Counted from the first letter of the stretch, positions 1 to 12,097 are shown. The stretch is DNA of 64,000 bases from Symbiodinium kawagutii (GCA_009767595.1 VSDK01028329.1:360020-424019), one strand, 5' to 3'. Notes: generated by a model not told the origin, from the letters alone. Numbers and translations: made by a program.

Positions 1-644
1 CTTATGATAATTCATCGTGACTTGATAAGTTGAGATAGTGTATCCATCATTGATTGTTTGATGATGTAACTTGAGATATCTCGACACGACACCGTTGGTT
101 GGAAAACATATACAACGGTTCACGACAAGGGTGATAATCAATGATGGGAATCGATCATGAACCATCATCAACTGTCATTGACAACCATTATAGAAACAAT
201 TAGAAACAAGCATAGGCGCAAATATGATTATCAAGATTACTATATAGATTCATATTGATAGAGATTCATGTCTATCCCATTGTCAAGTGATCCCTAGTGA
301 TCCTTTATTGGTGAATTGGTCATGGTTGAAGCTTCACAAGGAAAGGGACCAGCTCAAGGTGGGGAACATGACCTGACAGTGCTGGCTCCGGCTCCGCTGG
401 TGGTCACAGTTCTGAGCTCTCTGCAAACTGAAGCTGGCTCAATGCCTGGCGCTGCCATCAGGATTTGTTACACAAACAGAGACACGCAAACACACATACA
501 AAAAGTCAAATGACATTGCTCTTGTAGCATCTGTACATTATTTATGACATTGCTGTAAAGACCCAAAAGTAGACAGCAATTCTTGCCAAGGTTGACCCCT
601 TTGCAGCCCCCTAGTTGGGTTGAAGTTCCGCATGCTGATTTCCT
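1..644. other. No gene seen; degenerate TGAT/ATCA-rich DNA
   Basis: AT-rich sequence with many loosely repeated TGAT/ATCA words in the first 300 bases. Short open frames are present but none has convincing composition or splice signals. Confidence 0.5.
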
Positions 645-835
645 GGGGCATCCACGGGGCCGCGGTAGTGGAGGCTTCAACCCGCCCGCACTAAGGCGGG
701 NNNNNNNNNNNNNNNNNNNNNNNNNNNNNNNNNNNNNNNNNNNNNNNNNNNNNNNNNNNNNNNNNNNNNNNNNNNNNNNCGGTTGGTGTTTTCCGGGGGC
801 ATCCACGGGGCCGCGGTAGTGGAGGCTTCAACCGG
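645..835. repeat. Direct repeat of about 40 bp flanking a 79-base assembly gap
   Basis: The GC-rich block containing GGCATCCACGGGGCCGCGG occurs at about 645-684 and again at about 796-835. Exactly 79 N (701-779) lie between the two. A tandem repeat collapsed or left unresolved by the assembler is the simplest reading. Any open frame drawn through the N run is an artefact. Confidence 0.75.
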
Positions 836-1460
836 CCGCCATGATGCCGGTCCTGAAAGCAAGCACTGAGGGCAAATGATTGATTTGATGCTGTCCTGGG
901 GTGCAGCCAATGCTGCTCATGTTAGGTGTTGCCTATCTACCTACCATCACCTACATGTGCTGCCCAGAGTGGTTGTCATCACATTGAAACCTACCGGCGA
1001 GACAGAAATCCTCTGGAAATACTTCAGTTTTATACATCATCGAATCATCGCAATACTTGTGATGTAAGGAACTCCCAAAGCTCAATCTACAGTAGAAGCC
1101 AATAGACCATGCAATGGCATTCAATGCGGCATGCTTGGATTCCCAAATGACCAGAATATGACCATATTTATGACAACCCAGCAGCTGCATTCAGTAGTAT
1201 CTGTAGGGCTGCTGCAATCCCAGCTGACCTTGCATGGTATGCGAGTTGACCTTCCACCTTGCATGGTATGCACTTTGCAACGCAAGCCCCCAGTTGTAAG
1301 ATGTCGTGACCCATCAGATAAGGTGAAGATGCCTCAGGCCTCTGCCACGTGGTAACCCAATATTGCAAAGCACAATTTTGAGGGGTCAATGGTGACCTTT
1401 TTCCACCTCTCGCACGAGCTTTGTCGTTTGTTGATTGGCGTGACTGATTGGCCTGACCCG
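836..1460. other. No gene seen
   Basis: Intergenic sequence downstream (3' side) of the BTB gene on its coding strand. No reading frame here looks coding. Confidence 0.45.
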
Positions 1461-2474
1461 TCACAAGAGCTTGCGTTTCTTCACTTGGCGGGGCCGGGTT
1501 TCGGCAAGCTGGAAAAGGTCCTGGACCACTTTGGGAAACTGGCCCTGCTTGATCTTGCTTTGGATTGCAGCACATTCAGATCCAAACTTGCGACACACTT
1601 GCTTCAGCGTGTCCAGCTGCTTGAGGGCTGCATGCTCCGCAATTACAGGGAAACTCTCTTCTGTGACCATTTTCTGAATGAGCTGCGCAAGGATTGCTAC
1701 AACAACGTCCACTTGCCAACGATGAGCCAAATCCAGTGCTGACAACACAGTCTTGTAGTCCGGATCACCCTGGGAGGAACAAGTGTAAAGCGCTTCCAAG
1801 AAGAGAGTGACCGCACTGCGACTGGTGTCTTTCAATTGGATTCGTTGACTCTTGCCTTCTGTCATGGGCGATGCCAGCATGGCCTGGACTACCGGGGATG
1901 CCACCTGGAGCATACCCCTGTGACCAGTCACTTGCCCATCAGCAGCTTCGATGGTCAAGTCATGTGAAGCTGTATCATGTAAGTACTTCTCCCAAATCTC
2001 AACAGTGCCTTCATCCACAGCCGCCCTAGCTCTAGTTTGCCGCTTGGACAATGCTCGTGCAAGTCTGACCAGGGCATGTTCTAGGAGCTTTGCTTCAGCT
2101 TGCCAATCTTCTTTGTCCTTGACTTTATTTTTCCACGCCTTGATGTAGGACACATATGACAGTCCATTGTAGCGGACTTTCAGTTTCGAGGATGGCTTGT
2201 TGGTTAACCACATCTCCCAGCTCTCGTCTGTGCGGCCACACTCTTGCGAATAACTCGCCCCCATTTCGATCAGCCAGTCAATGTTGTCGAATATTTCTTG
2301 ATTACCCAACTCCGACCAATCACAACCTTTATTAATTGCTTCCACAAGAATCGTGGTCTTCCTGGTGGGATGGAGCACGCACCAGTCAAAGTCTTCGGGG
2401 ACAGTGCTCTTAATCTCTTCGAACTTCCCCATCTCCAGCAACTCCCAGAAGAGATCAAGGTAACCCTGATTCAT
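1461..2474 (-). CDS. Intronless ankyrin-like/BTB (POZ) domain protein, 337 aa
   Basis: A complete intronless frame with an ATG at 2474; the frame stays open slightly upstream but only from a TTG. Residues 1-80 look like degenerate ankyrin-type helices (GYLDLFWELLEMGKFEEI, then DNIDWLIEMGAS). Residues about 162-270 form a BTB/POZ fold: SHDLTIEAADG, then the conserved turn ASPVVQAML, then TLFLEALYTC. The C-terminus ends in basic KKRKLL, a possible nuclear signal. BTB domains dimerise and often act as cullin-3 adaptors; no substrate can be inferred. I recall very similar single-exon proteins forming large families in Symbiodiniaceae, which suggests spread by retroposition. The ATG directly follows TTTTTCAG, a good trans-splice acceptor, so the 5' UTR may be little more than the spliced leader. 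The BTB call is fairly sure; the ankyrin call is weaker. Confidence 0.85.
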   Translation of the reverse strand: MNQGYLDLFWELLEMGKFEEIKSTVPEDFDWCVLHPTRKTTILVEAINKGCDWSELGNQEIFDNIDWLIEMGASYSQECGRTDESWEMWLTNKPSSKLKVRYNGLSYVSYIKAWKNKVKDKEDWQAEAKLLEHALVRLARALSKRQTRARAAVDEGTVEIWEKYLHDTASHDLTIEAADGQVTGHRGMLQVASPVVQAMLASPMTEGKSQRIQLKDTSRSAVTLFLEALYTCSSQGDPDYKTVLSALDLAHRWQVDVVVAILAQLIQKMVTEESFPVIAEHAALKQLDTLKQVCRKFGSECAAIQSKIKQGQFPKVVQDLFQLAETRPRQVKKRKLL

Positions 2475-2538
2475 CTGAAAAACTGATCCTACTACGAAAA
2501 AATCTGAGTACAAGTACTTCAGCTCTGCTTTGGCAGAG

Positions 2539-2545
2539 CTTGAGC
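2539..2545 (-). promoter_or_regulatory. Possible relict spliced-leader end upstream of BTB gene
   Basis: On the coding strand GCTCAAG lies 64 bases upstream of the ATG. It matches the last seven bases of the dinoflagellate spliced leader (ending TTTTGGCTCAAG). Further upstream the match is poor (TTAAT in place of TTTTG). It would fit a gene reinserted from a trans-spliced cDNA, but seven bases is weak evidence. Confidence 0.3.
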
Positions 2546-4624
2546 ATTAATCCTTGATGAATCACGGCTGACCTTTTTTGAACAGGCACTGGCACTGAAG
2601 TCCTACAAGCCTGCAATGCAACCCTGCAACATGACAAGGTTCTACAAACTACAAAGTTTGAAAAAACAAAAAATTAAACATTCAAAGTTGAAATCTTCAG
2701 GCCCTTGAACTCTGAAATGTTTCACTGCAACTGACTGCAACCCTGAAATCCTGCCCTCGTCAGGCAACCCTAACAAGCTCCTGGAAGGTTTCCCCCGAAC
2801 CGCTGGAGCCAACCGCTGGAGCCGTGCCCGGAAGAATTTTGGGGACCTCAAAGGTGCACTCTTTCGGAGGGTGAAATCATTGATCCCAACTGCTCCCCTG
2901 GTGTCCTGTGGAAGCTCCGCACGCTTCTTCTGCTGCTCTACTGGTGTTGCCTCAAACAAAATGCAAATCTAACCCCTCAGCCCATCAGGAGATTTCTGCT
3001 GAACAAGCTGAACATGTTGAAGCTCTGTTGTTTTTCCTGTAGATCAATGACTTAAGAGGTCTTCCTGCTTCCCAAAAGATCCAAGTCACTTGAATCGAAG
3101 ATCGGAAAAGAATAGCCTGCTATGGTACAGCACTGTCTAATGGGCACCCGCTTTCCGAATATTGGGATGCTGAGCGTTCTCTACATCTGTTGTCAAGATG
3201 TGTTAAGATCGAACACCAGACACCCAGAAATGAAAGGATCTTTCTGGCCTCCCGTCCCCAGAGTGTAGGATTTCAAGCGCATTGGGGTCAAAACCTCACA
3301 CCGCCCAAACAAGCACAGAATGACGGACCGCCTGTCTCACCGGTGATCCTTCCTGACGGCAGACTGAAGTTTCCAAAATTCATGAAAACTTGATGGTTCT
3401 GCCATCTTTGACAATGCAGCTAAATAACCTCGCAACGCTCGTGTCTACCACTCACTCTCTCAGCTGTTCCAAGTTCCAGCTTGGTATAGCCCCCAGCAGG
3501 TTGCAGTAATTGTGAAGATCCTCTGCATAAATACTTAGCCAAAGGATGGCAAATTGTGTCTCCAAGAATTTCTTTGTCTCCCCAAATCTCAGCAAGGGTA
3601 CATTCCATCATCAGTGAAGCAAAGATTGTCCAACGTCCGCAAGATTTTCAAGTCGAAGCAAATGCAATGCAATATTCAAACCAGATTAACCAAACTAACC
3701 ACTCCAAAAGCTCTCCGTTCATTGCCCCTCTGATTCCACTCCCAAGCCACCTTTGATGGTCTTGATGGTGCAGGTGCAAGCCTGGACTTTCGGAGACAAA
3801 AACGTGGAGAGCAGGGTGGATCTATCCTGTGGATATCTACTGTACATATTCTGGTTTACAGTCTGCAACATCTTCAAAAAGATATGGCGTCCTCTTGCCA
3901 TTGCACAAACAATGAAGAATCACTCTTGAGTAGACATTCGTACCAACAAAATTGCTTGCACTGGTCCAGCCCATGCTGATCCAACAGGTCTATACAGGTC
4001 TCAAGTGCACCAATTGTGAAGCTTCTGTACATCAAAGCCAGTGTTGCGGACAGAAAAACAACATCTGAAGCCCCAAGGACCTCCCAGGATCACCGCTGAC
4101 TGGCACATGAAGTTCCCTTGGAGCTGCCGCGTCCAGGGCCCCAGCCAGCGGTAGCCATGGCTAAGGTGAGAAGCCTCAGCGAAGTCAGCTGTCCATCGTT
4201 GGTGATGTGGTCATCATGACGGACCAGGTTGATGAGGCTTAACGGTTACACTGGCTGGTTGACGCAGTTGATGGTCATGAATGATGGTTGATGATCCAGT
4301 TTAACTGCTTAACTATGACTCGTGCTTAATGATGCTTTGTGGACTGATTGGTTCTGGCTGGTATCACCAATCAAATTTCAGACCCATCAAAATCTTTCTG
4401 CTGCACAGCACCTTTCGCTAAGTAGGAATCATTGGGAACCTGACATTTCATGGATTGACTGAGGTACACTGACGTACATTGTAGTAAAAATTACCGGTAA
4501 ATTGTATACTGCATACATACATAATCATATAAAACTCCAATCGATGAACGTATTAGAAACAAATGAAAATGAACTTGAAGTCTGAAAGAATGCAAACACT
4601 GCATCGCGCATGAACATCATGTAA
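2546..4624. other. No supported gene
   Basis: Intergenic sequence. A 105-residue open stretch at 2642-2959 (minus) has no ATG start and no splice sites I trust. The rest shows only short scattered frames and TGATGG/ACTGACG-like simple words near 4150-4350. Confidence 0.45.
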
Positions 4625-4950
4625 TACGGGGAAGTTCATAAAAAAACAGCCATGCGTAAGTTGCGACCATCCTTGTCTAACGCCCCCTGCTCCCCCCAGT
4701 TCAAAGTTGGTTGTTGCTTCTAGTGCATCGGAGCGTTCAGAAAAAACAGCCATTTCGGTTTAAGGGTCTCAACCATGTAACCACAAAGTTGGTTGTTGCT
4801 TCTAGTGCATCGGAGCGTTCAGAAAAAACAGCCATTTCGGTTTAAGGGTCTCAACCATGTAACCACCAACATTGAAGTGGGGGTGGCCAGGGGGGAAGAT
4901 GTGAGTTCATTGTCTTGGTTGTATGGCTGTTTTTTCTGAACTTCCCGGTA
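4625..4950. mobile_element. MITE-like element with about 28-bp terminal inverted repeats
   Basis: The left end (4625-4653) and the reverse complement of the right end (4923-4950) match at all but two bases and one A indel; the core is GGGAAGTTCA then AAAAAACAGCCAT. The inside holds an 82-bp tandem duplication (4703-4784 and 4785-4866). Each copy carries the terminal core GTTCAGAAAAAACAGCCAT again, at 4735-4753 and 4817-4835. There is no coding capacity. This fits a non-autonomous DNA transposon, perhaps a nested or rearranged one. No clear target-site duplication was found. Confidence 0.6.
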
Positions 4951-7033
4951 TGACTGCTTAGGTCGTTGAACATATCAATCACCACAAACCACGGAGGTAG
5001 AACGGCACTCTAGTTGAAAATCTCTAAGACCTTGTATTTCAATGCCCAACTTGCTAGGACTTGTTACATTTCACTGGAACAATCTCGAACGACCAAGCCC
5101 TGTTTGGATTTTGAAGTAAAACCGGAAGAAAACTTCTGACAGACCATGACAGACCTGCTTTTTGTTGCTATATAAGACTTGCAAGCACCTACAATAAAGC
5201 TTGGTCTGCAGCTTTCGCTCTCATACCTGTCGTGCCGACATCATTCCAAGTGGCTGATTCGAAGTGCAGAAAGTCTTGGACAACATTTGCTGCCTTGGAA
5301 CACCCGCCCATGTTCCCAGACCCAGGAGTCGATTGGGTTGACTATCGAAACTACAGCTTGCAAGACTCACCAAGGCCAAACAGTTATACCTTTCTCCCAT
5401 CACAAAGAAGAAGGATGGTTCGGAAACAAAAAAGCTACATAATCATATCATGTCATCTCATATCATATCATATTCAGTATCAGTAATGTTGAACAACCAA
5501 TAGTAAAACGCTTGCAATAGCTGCAATTATTTTCCAGATCTGGATTTTTCAGCCCTTGCTAAATGTAAATTAGCCCTTATTGATTTTAAATTACAGAATG
5601 CGAACTTGCTCCAGAGCAGTTGCAACAATAGTGGCACATTCACAATAGCTGCAAATATGTTCCAGAAAAATCCAAAATTATCAGAATTCCCCTTACTTAA
5701 CTATAGAAGGGCTAATTTAAATTTAGTATTGATCCAGAAAACCGGCTCAAAACTAGCAATTGATGTTTCTAATTGTGATGGAATGATCTTAAAAAGCCAA
5801 ATTAAGCAAAACCAACCTTTACAAACTCCAAAATTTGACCTTGTTCAAAACAGCTGTTTTCTTTTTTAAATTCCGTTTAAAAAATTGCAAAAAACAGGTC
5901 CACAAAGGGTGCCCCTTTGCAGGCCCTTGCATTTGCACTTATAAATTGGCATTAGCAAGTGCAATAAGAAACAACCTTTCGGGTTCATTGATATTTTTTT
6001 CTTCCTTATTGCTTTTAATTGTGGTTAAATGGTTTCAGCTGTGGTTAAAGGAAAGGAAAGGAAAGAAAGGAAAGATAAAAGAAAGGAAAAAAAGGAGCCT
6101 TTGGGGAGAGCCTTGGGGAGAGTCCAGATTTCAGGTGTACAATTGCAAAGCAGACCCCCTCCCTTCAAGAAGAAATAGGGGGGGTTCTATTGGTCGATCA
6201 ACATTACCTACATACAAGCAGTAGGCCTAGGCATACAGTGTACATGTATTGCTCCCAACATGAGAAACAATCAACCGTCTGGAGTCTTTCCTAGTCTTTG
6301 GTGATTCTGTAGCCCTCCATCATCAGTTATATATAGATGCGGTATGATGTGGTTGTCGTTGCCAGTTGCATATCGGCCGCTACCCATCGACTGGGCTCTC
6401 CAGCCGTGATTCGTGCATCTTCCGCCAGCACCGCATCAGACTGAGGGCTACCAACTAGATCCTTGCAGGGGCAAAGTCATTTTCTCAATGACTTTGATCT
6501 TTTCGATGTAGAGTTCATTACTCTGATATTTCTATGTAGAGTTCATTACTCTGAACTCTGATATCCCATGATTTGCCGGGAATCTTTGGAAAGGAGTACA
6601 TCTAGCAGCCAAACTGACATGTAAAGATTCGTGTAAAGTTGAACCGCCACAGCTCAGATGATTTCACGGCAGCCCTCTGCGTTCCAACTTCGGCCTCTCT
6701 GGGATTGGAATGCGACCGACTGCGTGCAGAAAAAGGACGACGCTCCACCTGCCCAGAAACGAAATCCGTGATGGACATAGAGTCATGCCGAGTCGCAGAC
6801 CTGGGCACCTGTCACCTGTCCGTTGGAATGTTAACTGCCAGTTGAACCATTCACAAAACGACTGGCTGCCTTGCACTGACCACCCGAGAGGTAAGCCCCA
6901 CCTCTGTCCGCAACAGTTCGATTTCCAACTTGAAGGAGTGTTCCTGTGCAAATCCAGGTGCGCAAGAAGAAGCAACTGCTGTAAACTGCTGTAAACTGCT
7001 GTCGCATATGGTGACAAGAGGATGTCTGAAAAC
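4951..7033. other. AT-rich intergenic DNA with a small inverted repeat and purine tract
   Basis: Contains an inverted repeat (CTAAATGTAAATTAGCCC at 5559-5576 against 5706-5723, one mismatch), a GGAAA-rich purine run near 6050-6105, and a short direct repeat of TGTAGAGTTCATTACTCTGA near 6510-6556. Overlapping minus-strand open frames at 6602-6808 have Ser/Arg-rich composition but no start or splice context I can defend. Confidence 0.45.
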
Positions 7034-7140
7034 CTTATTTTGTGATATTTGTGACGGAACCAAGGTTCCAACTCCCGGTTCTCAAGATACGCTTCAGTAG
7101 CTGCAATGGCTGCCCCAAGACAAGGAGCAACTCTCAACAT
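7034..7140 (-). CDS. Possible first exon, 35 codons, unknown protein
   Basis: Opens with ATG at 7140 and reads MLRVAPCLGAAIAATEAYLE and on to HKYHKI. It then meets a GT donor (AAG|GTTTTC) in phase 2. The composition looks coding, with an alanine-rich helix followed by a charged stretch. The downstream exon was not identified, and the next 400 bases hold overlapping open frames in two phases. It could be chance. Confidence 0.3.
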
Positions 7141-9592
7141 ATGCGGAAACGAATTTGATGAATACTCTTGAAACAAGGACACTTACAAGTGTGTCATGTT
7201 GCTGTATCACATTGCAGCAATAGCATGATGCAAGGACTTCTATTACACTATTCTACACAAACTATTTCACGTTCAGAAGATTACACACTTGCACCCCTGC
7301 GTCAGCAAGATTTCTGTCCGCAGCACATGCCACCTGTTGTTCCAGCTGAGTGTTCAGTCTCAAATCCTTGTGGAGCAGCTCCTGTCACAGTGACCAAGCA
7401 TGAGTAAGCCACGCAGGGAGCCACCTACACAGTGCCAGTCCTTTCTTTCAGTCCCTTTCGGATCCCTTCAGTTTCACAACGTGTTTTACCATGTGTTTCA
7501 CACTATGTTTCACCACGTGTCTCACCATCCATGTCCTTCATTTCTCTCTGCAGCTGTTGTTGCTGCTTCTCTGCCGCATTGCGGGCAGCTTTTTCCTGAA
7601 GCGCACGGTTGACACCATGACAAGGGTGGCAGAAGGAGTTTAAGATTGTGTCAAACAGGTGGATGTCTCTGAATCCTGGGATATTCCAAAACTGCTTCTG
7701 TTTCATGTGTTTCCCATACTAACAGCATTTACAGCTATGTTGACTAGATTTATATATTCCTCCGAAACATTTGCAGCTTTTGTGGTACACAAACCACCAG
7801 TCTTTATGATAGACTGAAGTAATTACAGTAAATGGTTGGCTTCCGTGCGGCTTTTTGTCCTTTCCTTCCTTTACTTGACGCATGATCTGAATCCCTTTCA
7901 ACTCACTGGTAAAATCCGCGTACTATCTCGTAGTCTACTCGGGCACACATGAACCTCATGATACCCTCATGGATCAGATTGGGGGTTCCTGGCTCCCAGC
8001 ATGGTGCACCTCTGCCAAAGCCCATCGGAGTTCACGAGCTGCATCAACTTCTTTGATGTACACCTGCGATGTCGATGGATCCCTACATGGTCCCTGCTAT
8101 TCATAGATTTCTGACAGGATGATATTGCAGATACACGAGCGAGTGGAAAAATGTTCGCACCCCGTTGTGTCCATGAATGTTGTTCGTTCCGTTTGAAAAT
8201 GTTACTATAGTAGAGAAACAATCACAATATCGACCGTTTATGCTATTAACAAGTCCTGCATCCAGATACTATCATCAAACTCTAATTTTACATGAGGCTG
8301 AGTCTGAATTGCCCTGTAAATTGCAAACATCTTTTTTGAAAACTAGTCTTGTTGGCATGATATATGCACCTCTCTCCTACTACGGCCCACTAGCATCCAC
8401 TAGCATCGTTTCTTCCTTAATGGGACTGTCCCTGTCATTCCATCTCTCCGCGGCTCTCCGGCCCTCCGTAACACTGGCTGCACTGTCGAAACAATATGTG
8501 TAGCACATGTGTGCTACTTAATTGTGCATGTTTCCTCGTAGTTTGTAGCACTGGAAGCCATCAGCACTGCCCAAAGCTTCAACCGTCGATGTTTTTATCC
8601 CTGGCCCATCTTGGCCCATCTTGGCCCTACAACTCACCTGCCTCAACTTGTTGCTTGAGCCCAGCACATTCCACCTCCAGAAGCTGCAAGTCGTGTAACA
8701 ACTCTACAGCTTCAATCTTTGACAAATGCAAGCGAAGTTGCCAACGAATGTGGACATGTCCAGCCATGAATTCCGCATGGACCACCGGGGAAAATCCATG
8801 ATCTCAGCAGCTGGCTCCCCCTTCACGACGTTGTCGCTCCAACCAGAATCCCTTCCAGCTGGACCTTGGATCCACCCGTCCATTGATCTCCATTGTATCA
8901 CGTGGTAACATCACGTGGTAGCAATGCTTTATGAGTTCCGCTGTGCTCATTGTATCTCATGGTGGCTTCCTGTTCTTGACTCTTGTCATACATATGTCAT
9001 TCTTCACTTGATGTACGAGAACTTCTCACTCTGTGCAGCTGTCACTGTGGTGGGCAAGAAGAGTCGTTGTCGCACGCACGCGTACTCGTGATCTATGAAT
9101 TTGGCTATCTCCTGTGACATTCGCGAGTCAGATGATAGTGTTCACTTGACATGTGGCATAGAGCACGATCATCTCCGGGCTGTAAAGGAGTGATTATGGA
9201 TGTATATGTTGTTGAGTCTAAAGAAAGGCAAAGTACACCTAGACCTGGCAAAACAGAACTTGAACCTCACTAGGAGGATGGAATTGTGCTCTTCGTACCA
9301 ACCCCACGTCATGTGATAAAGTTTGGGACCTTTGTGTTTTTTAAACTTGTTACATGGGTAATTGACGAATTACGAGTCACACTCCTCTTTCATCCCCTTT
9401 CCATCTCTTTCCCTCAGTTTGCTCTTGCTGGGCATGCTGCCATACCAAAGGAAGCAGTAGCTCCGACTGCACCAGGGAACGGGAGAACAGAATGATATGA
9501 AGCCGTTGGATCAACCGAAAGATCAGCTTCACCAAGAAAAACAAATCACAACCGGAAGATCATCCAGAAAACAAATGACAAACATCAGCTTC
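7141..9592. other. No supported gene
   Basis: About 2.4 kb with short overlapping frames only. Near 7470-7530 there is a short degenerate CACCATGTGTTTCACAC-type repeat. No exon-like block with paired splice sites stood out. Confidence 0.45.
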
Positions 9593-9735
9593 ACCATGCT
9601 GTGCCAAGAAAAGATCCATGCGAAGCTTCACCACAAAAAGATCCATGCCATGCGATTCAGCCATTCCATGCAAGCTTCGTATGGAATCGTTTTTTGGTGA
9701 AGCTTCGTCTGGATCTTTTTTTGGTGCAGCATGGT
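9593..9735. repeat. Large imperfect hairpin (about 52-bp arms, about 38-base loop)
   Basis: The left arm (9593-9644) and the reverse complement of the right arm (9683-9735) align along their whole length with roughly 85% identity. Shared blocks are ACCATGCTG, AAGATCCA and CGAAGCTTCACCA. The spacer repeats ATGC and CCAT words and an extra AAGCTTCG. It may be a foldback or MITE-type element, or encode a structured RNA; nothing distinguishes these. Confidence 0.65.
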
Positions 9736-10557
9736 ATGGATTCAGAAGCTTCTCCATTCAATTCGCCCTTGGATCAACCAGTTGCCTCTGTCCACCTTCT
9801 AGAGATCTGATTGGCCTGGCGAGGCTCCAAGGCTCGCGGTGGTTGTCCAAATGACCTCCTTAAAATGCTAGGTTTTGAGACCTTGCGACTCAGAACATCT
9901 CGCATGTCTTCACAGGTCATAATCAATGGTCCTATCATGTCCTATCGATACTTATTGAATCTCATGAATGTTTTCTGTCAGCTCCAAGCGGTCAACCATC
10001 AAACCTTGTGATGACATTCAACAGGTGATCAGCTCTAAGCCACTTCTTTGGTTGCTACCTGTGGCAACCCCAAAACTGTTTGATCTCTTGTGGTTGGTGC
10101 ACGTTGGCATCGTTGTTTTGCGATGCAGCTTGATGGCTTGGAGTTTCCCCACCTGCAGTTGCCGAGGCATGGTGGGTTCCGGCACCTGGGCAAACACGAA
10201 AGTCACCGGGAAAGTCAAAGAACAAGAAATCATTTCAAGCAACACTCAACCAAGTGGGTACGTACGACCAAACCAGACCTGCCACAATATCTTGGTTGAC
10301 ACATTGAGCTTCTTCCATGGTTCGTAGAAGCCACAAAACAAAAAGAACTTGTTGTTTTGCCAAACGAATTTCTATCCATTTATGATGTCCGGAATGATCT
10401 CTGGTACCAGGAAGTGCCAAGTCATGCCAAGTGCGTCATCCTTTTTTTCGCTTTGGTCATGAGATCAACGCCTCACTGCTACCCCTGCAGTGTTGGACAA
10501 TCCCCCCACAACAGGATCACTCTCAAACTGTGATCATGATCAGACATGATCAGCGCT
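9736..10557. other. No gene seen; 3' flank of PCNA copy 1
   Basis: Downstream flank of the first PCNA gene on its coding strand. From about 10446 the sequence is shared with the flank of the second PCNA copy (from about 12490), marking the edge of the duplicated block. Confidence 0.5.
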
Positions 10558-12059
10558 CTACTCATCAATCTTTGGAGCCAGGTAGAACTTCATGTGGCCA
10601 TTTTCGCCTGTCTCCAGATCGTACTTCACCAAGAGAGGAGCATCTGGTCCCAACCCAAGCTCAACAGAGCCGCAAAGCTTTTCGGCCTACCCAAGGGTAG
10701 GGAATGGCATTAACGCATCAAGGTCTTCTGAAATCCAAAATCACCATGCCTTGCTTACATCAAACTGTGTGTGTGTGTGTCACCTTGAATCGTGATTTCC
10801 AAAAGCTCTATGTACAAGTTGTCAACGTGGATCTGTTCAGAAGCATGATATCCACAACCTATTGAAACTTGTCTATTTTGCTAGGGAACCTCCAACTCTG
10901 GGACTGCACCTTGCACAAACAACCAGAATTTACACCGCACAAATGTCTGCATATGTTCGCCATCACATCTTCCGTCCTTGGAGAAATTAACTAAGTAGCG
11001 AAGGGCGAAGGTGGCGGTCACTGGCTCATGGACTGTGAGGGTGACCTTCTCTTCAGGTTTCTCTCCTTCGCGAGGCTTCAAAACCACGTTGCCACTGCCC
11101 AGGTCGCCTTGAACCATGAATTTCAAGCCCTCCTTGCTGCCAGAAATTTGGATTGTCTCTCCAAACTCCTTGAGATCTCGGCAAATCTTCTGAAACTCTG
11201 CAGAAGGAATGCGTGCAACCACCTTGTAGTGCTGCTCGGGAATCTCCATGTGTTCACTCTCAATGGTCATGAGTTTCAGATCAAAGTCAGCCAGTCGATC
11301 GTCAGATCCTTCTTCGCACGGGAAATTGATCGTGTCTGCATCGTTCTGGTAGCGGATCTTCAAAGAGTCATTGGCTCCGGTCATCTTCAAGATCTTGGTC
11401 AGGGAATCGATGTTCATTCCCAGGGACACCGGCCGCTCACACTTGAACCTCAATTGAGTGCTCATGTATGTTTCTGTGTGTGGGTGTGTTTCCTTTCAGA
11501 CCACACTTCCCTTTCTACACAGTGACATTGAGAGACAGAGACATTAAAAGCGTCCAAAGTGGCGGATCACAAGCACTTTGATGGGAATGCATCTGAAACT
11601 GATAAGACGATCACAAACATCTGCACGAAAGAAGTAAAAGAGCCTGTCCGTAATCTCGACTGCCGAGTCACTCCGAAAAGGCACATTCCCTCAGCAAAAG
11701 TGACACCAAAGCCACATGCGAACTGTCCATGCATTGGACCTCAATGCCTTTCTCGGAGCAATCAAAATTCACGTCCTTGCACCTGGGTTTGCTAGGGAGA
11801 TTCGCTGGTGGATGATTTACATTCTTTGGAGTTTGACGCACTTGATTAGTTAGTCGTAATTTTCCGATGTCTTCCCTCCCTTCAGATACTTGACTTGATT
11901 TTTCCGCGCCTTACTGCTTCATACATCTTCATACATCTGCATCCTGTGATATCTCGCATTACATCGAGGCAACATGAGGCAACCAAGGCGCAGGTCTTTC
12001 ATAGACTCGGCCACCTTCTTCAAGAGGGAAGCATGCTGGAGCTGCGCGTCAAGAACCAT
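10558..12059 (-). CDS. PCNA: Proliferating cell nuclear antigen (sliding clamp), copy 1, four exons, 263 aa
   Basis: PCNA is the trimeric ring that holds replicative polymerases on DNA in the nucleus. Exons on the coding strand: 12059-11992, 11782-11672, 11460-10977 and 10686-10558, totalling 264 codons with stop. Joined, they align to human PCNA with few gaps: start [20 protein letters not shown], then [15 protein letters not shown], the interdomain loop [16 protein letters not shown] that binds PIP-box partners, and C-terminus LAPKIDE. Intron 1 needs a GC donor (GACCT|GCG...CAG|GTG), intron 2 is GT-AG, and intron 3 is best read as GA-AG (AAG|GAC...TAG|GCC). These phases reproduce the human spacing. 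Length is typical (human 261 aa). It differs from copy 2 in exon 3 (FPCEEGSDD here). There is no sign of decay. Confidence 0.95.
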
Positions 12060-12097
12060 GTTGGACAAGGGACGGATGGAGCTTTTCCCCGAACGAG

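Noticed and set aside
468..910. Frames crossing the N run
   Set aside because: They include undetermined bases and repeat sequence.
2642..2959. 105-codon minus-strand frame upstream of the BTB gene
   Set aside because: No ATG start (begins TTG), no splice sites and unremarkable composition.
10881..10976. Extension of PCNA copy 1 exon 3 beyond AAG (reading GRCDGEHMQ...)
   Set aside because: Intron sequence. Copy 2 stops here at once, and homology resumes only in exon 4.
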